Shown: positions 24,199 through 35,504 of the stretch, piece after piece | Numbering within the stretch: the stretch's first letter is position 1 | How the letters are laid out: every line of letters starts with the position of its first letter | Assembly (NCBI RefSeq): GCF_007655135.1 | Contig: NC_045131.1 | Location: 12,942,001-13,006,000 of the forward strand | Length of the DNA: 64,000 bases | Direction of reading: 5' to 3' | DNA from: Punica granatum | Lineage: Eukaryota; Streptophyta; Magnoliopsida; Myrtales; Lythraceae | Position numbers and translations under genes: made by a program | Notes under the pieces: model-generated | What the model was told of the DNA's origin: nothing | Seen by the model: the letters and a program-made list of their open reading frames with translations, nothing else | Databases searched by the model: none

Positions 24199-24817
24199 TG
24201 TTTGGCAATGGAGTAAAACTCTATTTAACTCAACTCTAAACTTTTTAAAATTTCAAAACAACCCAAATTTTTAAAAAAAATTTTAATTTTACCCCACTTC
24301 TTTCTCTCTCCTCCAGTTCACTATTCATCATTTTCCTCCTCCCCCTCCACTGTTCATCATCTCCTCCCGATCGACCTCTCTTTCGCTCTCTTCATCTCAA
24401 TACCTCAACAAAGCCCCAAATGCGTGGAGGAGAAGGGTTCATTCCAGTCGCAGGAGGTGAAGGGCTCGCAGATCTCGGAGTTCTTGTTGCCGCTGAGGAG
24501 GTTACGATGCTCCAGGCAGGAGGTGGCAAGGAGGTCAAGGCAAGATAAGTCCATGTTGGGGACGAGGGCAGCCTTGGTGGGGGGTAGGGGAGGTCGAAGG
24601 AGAGGGCAAGGTCGGGGCGGATCTTGCCGCGTGGAAAGAGATGGCGGGTCTTGTGCCGATGAACAGTGGAGGGAGAGGAGGAAAACGATGAATAGTGAAC
24701 TGGAGGAGAAAAAAGGGGTGGGGCAAAATTGAAAAATTTTATAAATTTTGGGTCGTTTTAAAATTTTAAAAAGTTTAGAGTTAAGTTAAATAGAATTTTA
24801 CTCCGTTGCCAAACAGG
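24199..24817. mobile_element. Long-inverted-repeat element carrying a WD40 gene fragment
   Basis: The arms are about 165 bp each. TGTTTGGCAATGGAGTAAAA, CTCTAAACTTTTTAAAAT, CTCCAGTTCACTATTCATC and CCACTGTTCATC on the left recur inverted on the right. The core (24363-24655) is GC-rich and contains a fragment of a WD40-repeat gene. The layout is that of a Pack-MULE or similar gene-capturing element. I could not read a clean target duplication. Confidence 0.75.
24433..24635 (-). pseudogene. Captured fragment of a TTG1/LWD-type WD40 gene
   Basis: Read on the minus strand, one frame gives DLALSFDLPYP; after a 1-base loss in a C run near 24580 a second frame gives PPTKAALVP, then DLLATS, then GNKNSEICEPFTSCDWNEP. 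The order SFDxPYPPTK, DLLATS, NKNSExCxPxTSxDWNE is the N-terminal signature of plant WD40 proteins related to TTG1 and LIGHT-REGULATED WD (AN11 type). Roughly 15 residues normally between DLLATS and the NKNSE segment are missing. A non-functional fragment of about 65 codons. Confidence 0.7.
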
Positions 24818-25534
24818 ACTAAATTTCCCCTTAGCTTGCAACTCTGTAATTAATCATCAGGGGACAAGAAGTACAAAGGCTTCTTTGTAAATCCATTTGC
24901 TAGTTGTAATTATTAAGTGCGCCAGAGCATCAGAATTAATCAGAAGGACCTAAGTGATCTCTTTTCCGATCATTGCTCAGGCCAGAAAGCCAATAAATTA
25001 TCTTTTATTGTAAGTTGAGAAGCCAATTCATTTATTTCACCGACCAGTTTAACGAGCACATACGCGTATGCTGATGCAAAAATTGTACGGATGAAGGCCT
25101 TCCAGGCACTCACATGAAATGTCAAAGTACGAGAGAAATTCACAAATCTGTTATCTGTTCGGACCTATTGAGTGCGTATTAAGCTTGATTTACATATATG
25201 AAATTAATTATGTATGGTCTATAAGACAATTGGATATGAATGAGTATAAATTAATGTTGAATAATATTGCATCGGAATCCATCAACTATTCCATGATCAT
25301 GACATATGTGTTGTTAATTGAAAGTAATGGAGAATCTTTTTAAACTGGGAGAGGACGTCATGCCCTCTTTGGCCATAAGTGAAGCCTAAAGTTGGACTTT
25401 TGTCTGTCTGTGTAATGACTAATTAAAGTTTTAGACTTTTGATCAATTAATTAATTAATTGATTGATTTTAGGACATAAGAATCCCAGTTCATGTAGAGA
25501 GGGCAGAAACCACAAATAAATAAATAAGAGAAAG
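24818..25534. other. Gene-free intergenic DNA
   Basis: AT-rich, with no supported gene or repeat. Confidence 0.5.
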
Positions 25535-25680
25535 AAGGTCGGGGTAATGGCACACAATCTCATCTGATAATGTCGAGATTTTAAATTCGATTCTCATAGC
25601 AAGGTTATCTATACTTCTCTATTAAATATTTAAATTTTCTTTTACTAAGCATTGTCCTTCTCTATAGCAAAATAAATAAA
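25535..25680 (+). mobile_element. tRNA-derived SINE, copy 3
   Basis: Box A-like GGTAATGGCACACAATCTC, then CATCTGATAATGTCGAG and a box B-like AAATTCGATTCTCA, the best-preserved box B of the family. An AT-rich tail follows. Confidence 0.55.
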
Positions 25681-26413
25681 TAAATTCAGGACCTTGGCGC
25701 GCTTTGTCCTCTCTTCCTTTTGACCACGTTAGTGCCACTACTATCCTTACGTCATAATGCTTTTCTATAGTGAGAAATGAGGTTCTGGTACAAAGACACG
25801 CCTTTGTTTGGAATCGAAAAATTCCGAGTTTACTCTTAATAGTATGAGACTTTTTGTGTCATTTTATTTTATTTTTTTCTTTACTCATGAGTCTATCTAA
25901 CAACTTTAAAAAAGAGGCTTTTTTATTATTATTTTCTCGAATAACTATTCATTCAAAGTAAAAGCACACCGAGACTATAATATTACCTAAAAAATCCCTG
26001 TTGTCTTTGAATGATGACGATTTCATGATTTATTGTTTTCAAAAGGTTGTCCGTTACGATTTTAAATGCTTGATGACATAGAAAATGTCATTCAAGCTTA
26101 AAGTCTAGAAAATCATGAACATGGGGTTGATGAAGGACGTATATATATATATATAGTTGTTTGTGAGTGCAAAGTTGTCAAACTCAAGAGTCTTTTGTAG
26201 ACTCAGTGTGAAGTTCCGTAGAATCAAAACAAAAACTCGTACCGTATAATCCGCGTAATTCTAAGTATAAAACAAGGATTATATGTACTTTCAATATAAA
26301 TGATACTATCAAAATAAGATATAAAAATATGGAAAAAGTACCATAGATGCATTCCATCTCAATAAAATAAAATCCTAAATTTCGAAATTTAAACTTATAA
26401 ATTAACCGGTTTA

Positions 26414-26650
26414 GAGTGCGTTTGGATTTAGAGTTGAGTTTAGTTTAATTTTAATTTTAATTTGTTTGTAATGATTGTATTGTTGAATTATGAGAAAAAG
26501 TGTGAAAAAGTTAAAAATAATTGAGAGAAAGTAATGATTAAGTAATGATTGTGTTGTTGAATTGTGAAAAAGTAATGAATAGTTGAGATAATTTAATATT
26601 AAAAATTGAATTAAATTGTTAAAAAAATTTAAAAAAATGAAAAAAAAAAA
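26414..26650. mobile_element. Tourist-like MITE, right end missing
   Basis: Starts just after TTA (26411-26413) with GAGTGCGTTTGGATTTAGAG and has the inner repeats of this family (TGTTGTTGAATTGTGAAAAA, AGTAATGAATAGTTGAG). The right terminus is not found; SINE copy 4 starts where it would be expected. Confidence 0.55.
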
Positions 26651-26654
26651 AGTA

Positions 26655-26785
26655 ATGTAGAGCAGTGGCGGACGTTTTCGCCTGATAATTAAGAGTTTTC
26701 ATATTCGATACTTAGTGAGACTATCAATGATATTTATTAAATATTATGATTTTTATTTCATTATATTATATTATAAGGGTTCTTG
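26655..26785 (+). mobile_element. tRNA-derived SINE, copy 4
   Basis: GTAGAGCAGTGGCGGACG (box A region), TTTTCGCCTGATAATTAAGA, a box B-like ATATTCGATAC, then TTAGTGAGACTATCAATG and a TTATTAAATATTATGATTTT tail. It abuts the truncated MITE at 26414. Confidence 0.6.
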
Positions 26786-27312
26786 GTATATGATAATGTG
26801 TGTATAATAATAATATATTCTAGGAAAAAAAGAAACAATGCTGACAGTATCGAATGGACTAGCAAATGGTCGTCGCGTCACTTATTACATGGTGACAAGT
26901 TATAGATTCATGTTCATGGTCGCTCTTAATGATGTATATATATCTTTCTATAGATAGAAGAATATCACTTAGACATCAGAGTATCTATTAAGACATTATT
27001 GATGTGGGACAATAATTTGAAACTGGAATTCGGAATCTGAAAATCTTTCTTTTTTCTCCTTCTCAGTAGCTAAAAACACAAGCAACGACTTTTTCACCAG
27101 ATTCTTGTGTTTGTTGCCGCTATGAAAATGGTATTGGACCACAGATAAACAAGGTCAATGTGGGAGTTGAGTGTTATTTTGAACCAACCTTCTCTGATGA
27201 TCAAGTCAATTTCTTGGAAAGTGGACGAAGAAATACGAGTATGTAAAGTGAACTTACTTAATACGTCAAAGTGAAAGAGTATCCATCCATATAGTAAATT
27301 TGACTCCACTTT

Positions 27313-27598
27313 GCATTAAATAGGGTCATTATTCAAACCATAAATATAAAAATCTATATAATTTCTATTTAAACCATAAACTATTGGCATGTTAAATAAA
27401 TTAAAATATATGAAAGTGAGTATAAAAATATATAAATCAAATTTGTAAGAGATGCATTAAATAGGGTCATTATTCAAACCATAAATATATAAATATATAT
27501 AATTTTTATTTAGACCATAAGCTATTGGCATCGGCATGTGAAAGAAATTAGAATATATGAGATTGAGTACAAAATGTATAAATCAAAGTTGTAAGAGA
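27313..27598 (+). repeat. Tandem duplication, 141-bp unit
   Basis: Two adjacent copies (27313-27453 and 27454-about 27598) both begin GCATTAAATAGGGTCATTAT and end near AATTTGTAAGAGA / AAGTTGTAAGAGA. No coding frame. Confidence 0.85.
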
Positions 27599-28740
27599 AA
27601 TTTCAAAAAAAATAATGAATAAGTTAATTATTTCAATTTCTTCGGAGGTTATACTCAAAGATTATTGTGTGAATTTTAAAATTTTTTTATGATTGTTAAG
27701 AAGCAAATTATTTTTAAATATATATATAATTATATAAATAAAATAAATGTCTGAAAAGATGAAACCACATATAATACAAAAATAAAAGACTAAAAAATAA
27801 GTTTTCATATAAAAATTTCCTAAAAAATAATAACAAATCATTAATTCTATGAATATATGGTCATATAACGAAAATTGAATCATAAATTAATAAGTGATCT
27901 CCCATTAGTGAACAAAATTTTAAAAACTTTAAGAGAGTTGAATTAATCATGTGAATTTCATTTATTTAATTGGATATTAACCTAATTTCTATTATAATAT
28001 TAAAATTATTATTAATATTTATGAACTCATGATATGCATATTTAAAAAATGCATAATGAAGTAAATATATATGAACTTATCATAAGGATGTCATCTATAA
28101 CAAATCTCTCTAATGTACTTTCTATTAAATACATGTATAATATAATGCTTACTAATTGGGATTGTTTGTTCCAAAATTAGGCTAATTTTATTATTTAATT
28201 TTCGTTTGAAATTGGAAACCAGTTATTGAAAATATTGTATTATGTTAAGTAGCCAATATGTTTTCTAAAATTCAAAATAATTGTTATAAAAATTATATAT
28301 ATGTTTTAAGCTTAGAAATAAAAATATAATTTTCAAAAAAGTTATGCTCTTATAAATGAAAAATATTATGATATAGTGCTATGAGATTAAACTCATAAAA
28401 AAATTAAAATATAATTTTAAAAATAAGAATCTCATAAATATTGTTTAAGAAAATGAGCAAAATGAAATATTATTCTAATTACTAAACTTAATAAATGTCA
28501 ATCTATATTGATAATTAAGAAGTATCAATTGAAATAAATAGTTTCAAAATATTATTACAATCATTAACTTGCTATGTGGCAAAAGAATAATTAACTTACT
28601 CTAATTTTTAACAAACAAATATTAAGGTAAATTTTTGAAATTATAATTAATATTGATTTTTAATTATTATTAATAAAAAAATGTGTGTTTGAAAATGTAA
28701 TTTATTACACCAAGAAATGGCATAGGAATATATGAAAACA

Positions 28741-28770
28741 AACCGTGCAACGCACGAGATAAAAAACTAG
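28741..28770 (+). mobile_element. Helitron 3' terminus
   Basis: A perfect hairpin CGTGC-AAC-GCACG, then GATAAAAAA and CTAG (28767-28770) followed by T. Hairpin plus CTAG|T is the hallmark of plant Helitron 3' ends. I could not place the 5' end; the AT-rich DNA from about 27600 to 28740 is probably its body. Confidence 0.55.
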
Positions 28771-29185
28771 TTTATAGAAAAAATCACACCAATGAGTCCC
28801 AACTGTAGTTTGGGACTACTAGCTGGCATGACCCGACTTTGATCAGTTAGCCGTTGTGTTCGGATGTGGGCATCACTTTTGGGCCAAAAAACCTGGCCAA
28901 TTGTTCCATGCCCTGATTTAGGCCCAAGAAGTTGGGCTTGACTGTGGCCCAGGAATCCGAGCTTCGTGTAAGCTGCCAATGAAATTGGGGTTCCAGTCCT
29001 CCGAGACCCTCTTCAGAGCTAGAGCTCATCGGATTCCCCTTGGAGGAGGGGTTCGTTGGCCCTAGCCTTGGGCTAGGGCACGTACAACCCCTCCCGTTTT
29101 CGAGGCTCATTAACCTCATCGAATTTCCTTTCGAGAGTTTGAGCCTATCGAGCAAGAGAATTTGAGCTTGATACTAGTTGGGCCT

Positions 29186-29707
29186 ATAAAATTTTACTGA
29201 ACTTATAATTAATTGGACTAAATCTCCAACCAAAAAAATTCGAGCTAATACATTGTAATACATAATTTTTTGCAAGCTTATATTTCTTTTATCTTCTCAA
29301 CACAGGACAAGAACACTTTCAACACCCTCCTTGACATGGTAATCTATGGCTTAGGTAATTTCCTACACGTGCCTTATGGATTTGAACACCCGCCCTCAAG
29401 AACTTATGATGAGTCAGGCTTTTACTCGAGCTAGAGGGGGCGGGGGATAATTGACTATGAGGGAGATTTTCTCTTTCGCACTTGTTGTAAGCTAGCCCTG
29501 AATTCCACACTCGGGTCATACTAATATGCAATGCATTTTGGTTACCTCAAAGAGACCTAGTAGGTGTAGGCCCATGAATGCGTAAACCACTCTGATACCA
29601 GTAAAATTCCTTGAACTTATAAGTATTGGACTAATTTTCAGTCTAAAATTTTAAGAAGATAGACTGTCTCTTATAAACTTATGTATTTTTATTCGATATA
29701 GAACAAC
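29186..29707 (-). mobile_element. TRIM-like miniature LTR element
   Basis: On the minus strand: a right repeat (29601-29707) starts near TGTTCTATATCGAATAAAA and ends CAAGGAATTTTAC; then TGGTATCAGAG (29590-29600), an exact tRNA-Met primer site; an interior of about 260 bases without coding; a purine tract CAAGGAGGG (about 29325-29333); then a left repeat (29186-29324) that begins TGTTGAAAG and ends CAGTAAAATTTTATA. The two repeats share AGTCCAAT.CTTATAAGTTC and related blocks but are well diverged. Small size, primer site and purine tract without genes is the TRIM layout. Confidence 0.55.
29590..29600 (-). other. Primer binding site of TRIM-like element
   Basis: On the minus strand TGGTATCAGAG, an exact match to the common initiator tRNA-Met primer site of plant retroelements. 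Confidence 0.65.
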
Positions 29708-30459
29708 TCCTCGGGCCATGTATCAGTTCTCCTGGGGCCCATTGAGGCCAAGGTCCACAGTCCAGGGCGTTAGGCTCTTTAGCCACATTCAGTGCCAGCC
29801 TTATCAATTATGTCGTCCGCTTATTTCTTTTGGAGAAAATTTATTATATAATCCATGAAGCCACAAATCCACCTCCTGAATACTTATACGTCAGATCTTG
29901 AGTCTGTTTCTGATTATATAAAGACAAAACTACAAGACATTAAGAGATCCGAAAAAATAAAAGATAAAAATTTTGCTTCAGCATTAGTACTATAAACAGA
30001 AGATCATCGAGATATCTTCTGCAAATCGAGATAAAGACATTGTAAATTATTTAAGTAGAACATATCCAACTTTTAAGACAACCTGCATAGAGTCTGGCAT
30101 GCTCTATTGAAACTATTTCGTTTTGTCCTTTTTAATTTTATTCGAAAGTATATAATATATGTATATATATACGAGAACAATATTGATGCATTCCATTCCA
30201 TGACACAAAGGGGAAAATGCTAATGATTGGAGTCTGCGAAGGGGCGAATCGTGTGGCAAGTCGCTATATCTATTATAAGTCGCCAAAGTAACCAAAATGG
30301 GTTCGGACTCCTGCAATTCATTTATTTATCTGATTCCGGGTTTGAAATTTTTTAGTACCACCGGAGCGTTTTTGGCATGATTACTCGTTCCATACATCGT
30401 CAGGGGTTCACAGAGTCTCAGGAATTAGTCAGGGAAGCCTGAATATCCCTAGTTTCGCA

Positions 30460-31209
30460 AATATATATATATATATATATATAATATATAAAAGCGAAAG
30501 TGCGCAAAATGGACACGCTAACTAATCTCGGTTAGCAAACATTTAGCTCCATGTTGAATGACTTTAAATTTTATTAAAAAACCCATATCTCCACATTGAA
30601 TTGACCTTTCGATTCAATTCACATAATTTTTACTGTATTTTATTTGTGCCATATTCGACGTATTTAAGTTATTTGTCTATATTATTTTTATGTAATAATA
30701 TCAAAATAATTTTTAAGAAAAATTTAAAAGTTTTCTCGATAATTTAAAATAATTCCTCAAAATATGCGTCATTTTTCAAGTTCAATGTACCAAATTTTCT
30801 ACAAATACGAGACAAAAATTTATTTTCTTCAATCATCTTTTACCGCTATAATTTTTTCTATATACTAACTCATGAACAATGTCACCTATTTTTTGTTGCA
30901 CGATGCATATCTCAAGATTCTTTTTTTGCTTTTTATTACTGGCTAATCCTATTGGAATTATATCATAGGATTATTGACTTTCTATACCTACGTTATTCGC
31001 ATTCCATATGACTAAATTATGTTTTCTCATTTGCCACCATAATATATGCTTCTTTTATAACTTTTAGTATTTATTATGTTCACTTATCTTTTTATCATAC
31101 ATTTTCTTTATTTCTATATTCATTTGTACATCATATGCGTTAAATATTATCTAATTTCAATCATATAAAAATCGGCAAATTTTTCACGCATCACGCAGGT
31201 TTCAACTAA
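30460..31209 (+). mobile_element. Probable non-autonomous Helitron
   Basis: The left edge is an (AT)n run leading into ATATATAAAAGCGAAAGTGC, a common Helitron 5' form. The right edge carries CACGCATCACGCAGGTTTCA and ends CTAA followed by T (31206-31210), resembling a decayed hairpin plus CTRR|T. No coding. The exact 5' base is hidden in the AT run. Confidence 0.45.
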
Positions 31210-32287
31210 TTTAATTAATTTCCGCGGGTTAGATCTATATATTAAATAACAGTTTGAAATTATACATTACAATCACCGCTATCTTTTAAAGATGGAATTA
31301 CCCAACACACACACACATACACACATATATATATATATTATACGGGGTACTAATAAAGAAATGGCTAGATTATTTGTGAATCAATTCTTCTCCCGAAATA
31401 TATCGCGCCATGTAATGTAACTATAGTTCTCAATCAAATCGCCGAATCTTATGTACTCGAATCGCTTCGGGGATGCAATTGGTCCGATACGCTATATAAA
31501 GTTTGTGCTGGAAGGAATTTTTCTATGGGTAAAAAAGGAAAAAATGTTTGTTTAGAATATGGATCAGTATATATGAGGGAGTGGTTTACACATAGACAGT
31601 CCATATCATCATCGGCATGGCAAATATGTCGGCTTTCCCCGCTGTCCCTGATTTTGCGCTGTGTCTCTCAATGTCTCTCAATGCTCGTGTCATCTTTAAG
31701 CAAGAGAGACGAGTCATGGAGGAAGACAAATACGTCACTAGGCAGACATTGCCGAGACATAATTCAAAAGGCACAAGAGCTGAGATGCATTTCCGTCACA
31801 AGGATTGGCCCACTAAATACACTTATTTTCTGCATTTCGCGGATTTATGGACTTGAGTTAGAAATTGGAGCGGCAACATAATTGGAGACCCGAAGCGTTA
31901 TCGAAGCCCAAGAAGGTGATTAGAGAGACCTACAGCATCATCATTCGGGGTCGAGCGTGACGAACACAACAACAGCACCGGGGGAGGACTCGGCTTTGCG
32001 GGTTTAATATTGGCCCATGAATCTTTGGTCCATTTCGGTTCATTTAGCCCAGCCTAGTCTATGTGTGGAAGATGAGAGTCAAGGAGGACGTTTAGTGGCA
32101 TCTTCATATCATTTGTTGGGCGGGCGATAATATATATTAGATAGTCGGTTTTCTTGTTCTATATGTACTATCTTAAGTTTGCATTTTATTGCTTTTGTTT
32201 AGAATTCATATCATTAGGATTAAATTGAGCCAAGGTCATAGGATTCCTGTATTAGTTTTGTTTTTCGAGTAGATTGAATATATTCAA
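31210..32287. other. Gene-free stretch with an unassigned open frame
   Basis: A (CA)n/(TA)n microsatellite lies at about 31303-31340. The region 31525-31880 has overlapping open frames of 79 and 118 codons on the plus strand and moderate GC. I recognise no family in either, and no splice context makes a gene of them. Probably an old repeat or gene fragment. Confidence 0.4.
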
Positions 32288-33165
32288 GGGTAAAATGTAG
32301 TTTTCCTCTTAACCTGTAGTTGTAAAGTACATTCTGACCTTCAAAAAATTAAACTATACCACCTGACCTATTAAAAACGAGGCAAAGTGCCATCGCGGGT
32401 ACTTTTCAAACCACTTTTCTGGTAAAAATATATTGTCATAATTTCAAATTTTAGTAAATAATTTCAAAAATTGAAATTAAGAAAAAGAAAAAGAAAATCC
32501 ATAACAAGGTCTTGAGAGAAAGGGAAAGGGTGAGAAGAGAGGTGGTGGTGGCAGCATTTAACCATTGGTGTCTGAATTATTACCCAGAGTTGGGATCGCG
32601 TTCGGCACGAAGGTAGCGTACGAGGTGTGTTGCGGCGGGCGATCCTAAGGATTGTTCGAGGAGGTCAAACAACTCCTGAGAATCGAAAGGGTACGGGTGG
32701 AAATAGCTCGGGAAGACTGGTTCAGGTAATGGAGGGATATGAGAGTGGTCCACAAGGAGCCATTCCTCAAACATTTTGTTCTTGTTCTCGATCTCGGTTT
32801 CTCTTCTTCCAATCCTCAAATGGCGACTGGGGCGAGAACGATGAATGGAAGCTTAATTAGCTTCCTTTGTTTATTCCCTCTGCATCATCCACAATCATCC
32901 TGCCCCCTTCTCTCCCTCCCTCCTCTCTATCTCTCATACCTTGCTCTAGGATTTCTTTTTCTTTTTCTTAATTTTCGATTTTTTGAATTATTTCAGAAAA
33001 TATGAAATTATTAAATTATATTGTGATAGAAAAGTGGCCGAAAAAGTACCTTGGGTGGCACTTTGCCTCTTTTTAATATGTCAGGTGATATAGTGCAATT
33101 TTCTGAAGGTCATGGTGCACTTTGCAACAAGATTCAGAGGTTGGGGGGCAAATTACATTCTACTC
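32288..33165. mobile_element. Foldback Mutator-like element with 9-bp target duplication
   Basis: 878 bp, flanked by a perfect TATATTCAA at 32279-32287 and 33166-33174. The arms are about 215 bp: GGGTAAAATGTAG, CACCTGACCTATTAAAAA and AATTTCAAAAATTGAAAATT-type blocks recur inverted on the right. The core (about 32505-32945) has higher GC and a 79-codon minus-strand frame (32580-32819) containing FDSQELFDLLEQSLGSPAA, which I do not recognise; it may be another captured fragment. Confidence 0.8.
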
Positions 33166-33174
33166 TATATTCAA

Positions 33175-34054
33175 TTTAAACAATTAGAAATATCATATTT
33201 GATCTTCTACTTTCTCGCACATTCCAACCGCATCATCGCTCGTCGGCTCTACCAAGCTACTCTTCTTCGATCTACTCGATCGCCATGTCCTCTTCCTTTT
33301 GGTTGGCTTCTTCGTTTGTGACCGGCATCATCATAGGCCATCTCGGGCACACTCACTGCATGCCATCTGGACTGCACGTTTGACAAGCCGCTCCACTCCT
33401 CTCTCGACAAGCTCTCAAGCCATCTCACCACGTTCCATTTCATTCTTTAGCAGACTCGATATAGTAGGAATTAAGATTCATAGAGGCTAAGTTCTCGAGC
33501 CGTGAAATCGTCTGACATTGCACGAACTCTTCTAGTATCGATTACTCTGAAATTCAACTACCGCATTTAGTCTTACGGACCTTTACAGTCGCGGCACAAT
33601 GCATTGACTAAGTGAGACCGGCTAGTATTGCATTGACAATCATCTCCTTGGGGCTGCACCTGCCACGTCTGGCACCCCGAACCTCAAGTTTCATATTTAC
33701 ATCCTATAACCAGGCATATGGACGCTAAGGGGAGTCGTATGTAATCGTGGGACGAATCTCCTAAGATCATCCAAACTCTGAACCCACAAACAATTCATAA
33801 AGCTAGAAAGGCACGAGGGGATTGTTTCCCCATTTTTCCTTCCGATCAAGTTAGAGCTTGCCGGGGATTCATGAGAGAAGGAGAAGAACAAGAAGAATGA
33901 CTGTTTTTGACAAATTGGTCGACCGTCCTTCGAATTAATCAAACCTAAGCCTTTCTTTTGAACCCCATGGGCCTCTCTCGATCCATAGACTGGGCCAATT
34001 TTTTGTCTTGTTAGTTCAATAATACTTCAATTTGCAGTTATTATCATTTTACAA
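33175..34054. other. Unassigned stretch, no supported gene
   Basis: Moderate GC from 33230 to 33700, with short overlapping open frames on both strands and no recognisable motif. Probably decayed repeat or gene fragment. Confidence 0.35.
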
Positions 34055-34306
34055 AGGTAAATTGTATAAAACAACTACGTGGTTTTCGAAAATTCCCAGT
34101 TTTTATCATATGCTTTCAAAAATGTCTCAAAAAGCATGTGGTTTGATTTTCGTCGCAGAATTGTCACAGCCGTTAATTAATTCAAAACATACCCAAAACT
34201 TTCCATTTTCTTTTCAAATAAGTCCATTTTCCTTTTTCTTCTCCCTCTCTCCGTCCATCCGCTCCATTCACGAGAATTTAACCATGCTAACCAGTGTTAG
34301 CCACGA

Positions 34307-34537
34307 CAGTGGAGCCAAGAGGAGACGAGAGAGCTCCCCCTAATGCGGGTGGAGCTGGAGAGGGACTTTACAGTGGCAAAGCCAAACAAGATGCTGCAAG
34401 CGATAGCAAGGGCTCGTATGAGGAAGAGGCTACTGGAGAACACCTTTCTGACAAATTTGGGATGTTGGAAAATTGGTCTATTCCTGAAGAGTCATGTCCA
34501 TTGTTGGCGCGGTTGTCTGGGCTGTTGGGTTAGTTGA
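34307..34537 (+). pseudogene. Captured trihelix (GT factor) domain fragment, left arm
   Basis: One open frame reads QWSQEETRELPLMRVELERD, FTVAKPNKMLQAIARARMRK, then RLLENTFLTNLGCW to a stop at 34535-34537. The start matches the first helices of plant trihelix DNA-binding domains (W.xxET..L...R.EL.R.F...K.NK.LW..I...M). The second helix Trp is changed (LQ in place of LW), and the later part with the third Trp and the CxxKW segment is absent. Trihelix proteins are nuclear transcription factors; this is only a fragment. Confidence 0.7.
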
Positions 34538-35134
34538 CAGTCTTAAGTTTGAAGCTGGAAGTGTTCTTTCTTATCGGTGGAAAGTAATGTTGCTTTGTTA
34601 TCTTCTGTTATGGGCAGGACAACACTAAGCTGCCTTTCCTGCTACATATGCTGCACCGAACTTGCAAATCAGGCGATTGATCTCGTCAAGCTCCCGGTTA
34701 GTATTCTCCAGTGATTCACTTACTAGATTCCTGGTTGATTACTTTCTCGATTCACGTTTTTTGGCTCTTATAAGATCTCCTCCACATTCTTGATTCAATT
34801 AGTTTTGCTATACGGAACATTATTCTTTTTCTTGTACTTAGTTGTTGGATTGTACCCGTCTAGTCTTTCGTGTTTCTCTTGATATACAGATCATATTGAT
34901 ATGATAGTTACTTTTGCATATGTTCCCTAAAAAACAAATCAAATTTTCCAACGTCATCGATTACTTTAAATACGTCAAGATCATTATTTTTTCGGGGTCT
35001 CTTGCGATAGAGCATTTTCGGGGAAGACCAAAAGCTGAACTTCATATATAGCCGATCACCAGCCTGAACTGATAGGGACTCAACATGGAACCCCGAGAAC
35101 TAAGGGTCGAGACTAACCCGATTTTGGAATGATG

Positions 35135-35245
35135 GGATCTATCATCGTCTTGCTTCGCTTTGCCACCACGAAGTCCCTCTCCAGCTCCGCCTGCATTCTC
35201 AGGAGCTCTTTCGTCTCCTCTTGGATCCACTGTGGGGGCTAGCTC
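35135..35245 (-). pseudogene. Captured trihelix domain fragment, right arm
   Basis: The inverted partner of the fragment at 34307. On the minus strand it reads QWIQEETKELLRMQAELERD, then FVVAKRSKTMIDP, and soon meets a stop. Here the arm diverges from the left copy. The differences in the two arms (TREL/TKEL, FTVAKPNK/FVVAKRSK) show independent decay or slightly different sources. Confidence 0.65.
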
Positions 35246-35504
35246 CGTTAACCACCGGTAATTTTCATGAATGGAGCAGATATGAGGGAGAGAGGAAGGA
35301 CAGAGAAGGAGAAAGGGCATATATGGAAAAAAGTGAAACGTTTTGAGTCTTCTTTAATTAATTAATGACCAAATTCAACTGTCGTTAACAGCGGTAATAA
35401 TTTTGGGACAAAAATCGAGCCACAAACTTTGAGAGAAATTTTTGAAAACACGTGATAAAACTGAGAATTTCGTGAAATCATTTGTTTCTCCATACAATTT
35501 ACCC

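Larger units (their letters stand above)
34055..35504. mobile_element. Long-inverted-repeat element with captured trihelix gene (Pack-MULE-like)
   Basis: About 1450 bp with imperfect inverted arms of roughly 340 bp (34055-34395 and 35130-35504). GGTAAATTGTAT, CCCAGTTTTTATCA and TTCTCCCTCTCTCCGTCC on the left recur inverted on the right. The inner part of both arms is coding-like and matches a trihelix domain. The central 34540-35130 is non-repeated and looks like intron and exon debris. Long arms plus gene fragments suggest a Pack-MULE; I could not read a target duplication. Confidence 0.7.

Noticed and set aside
24424..24732. 102-codon plus-strand open frame
   Set aside because: The real signal is the WD40 fragment on the opposite strand; this frame also runs into the element's right arm.
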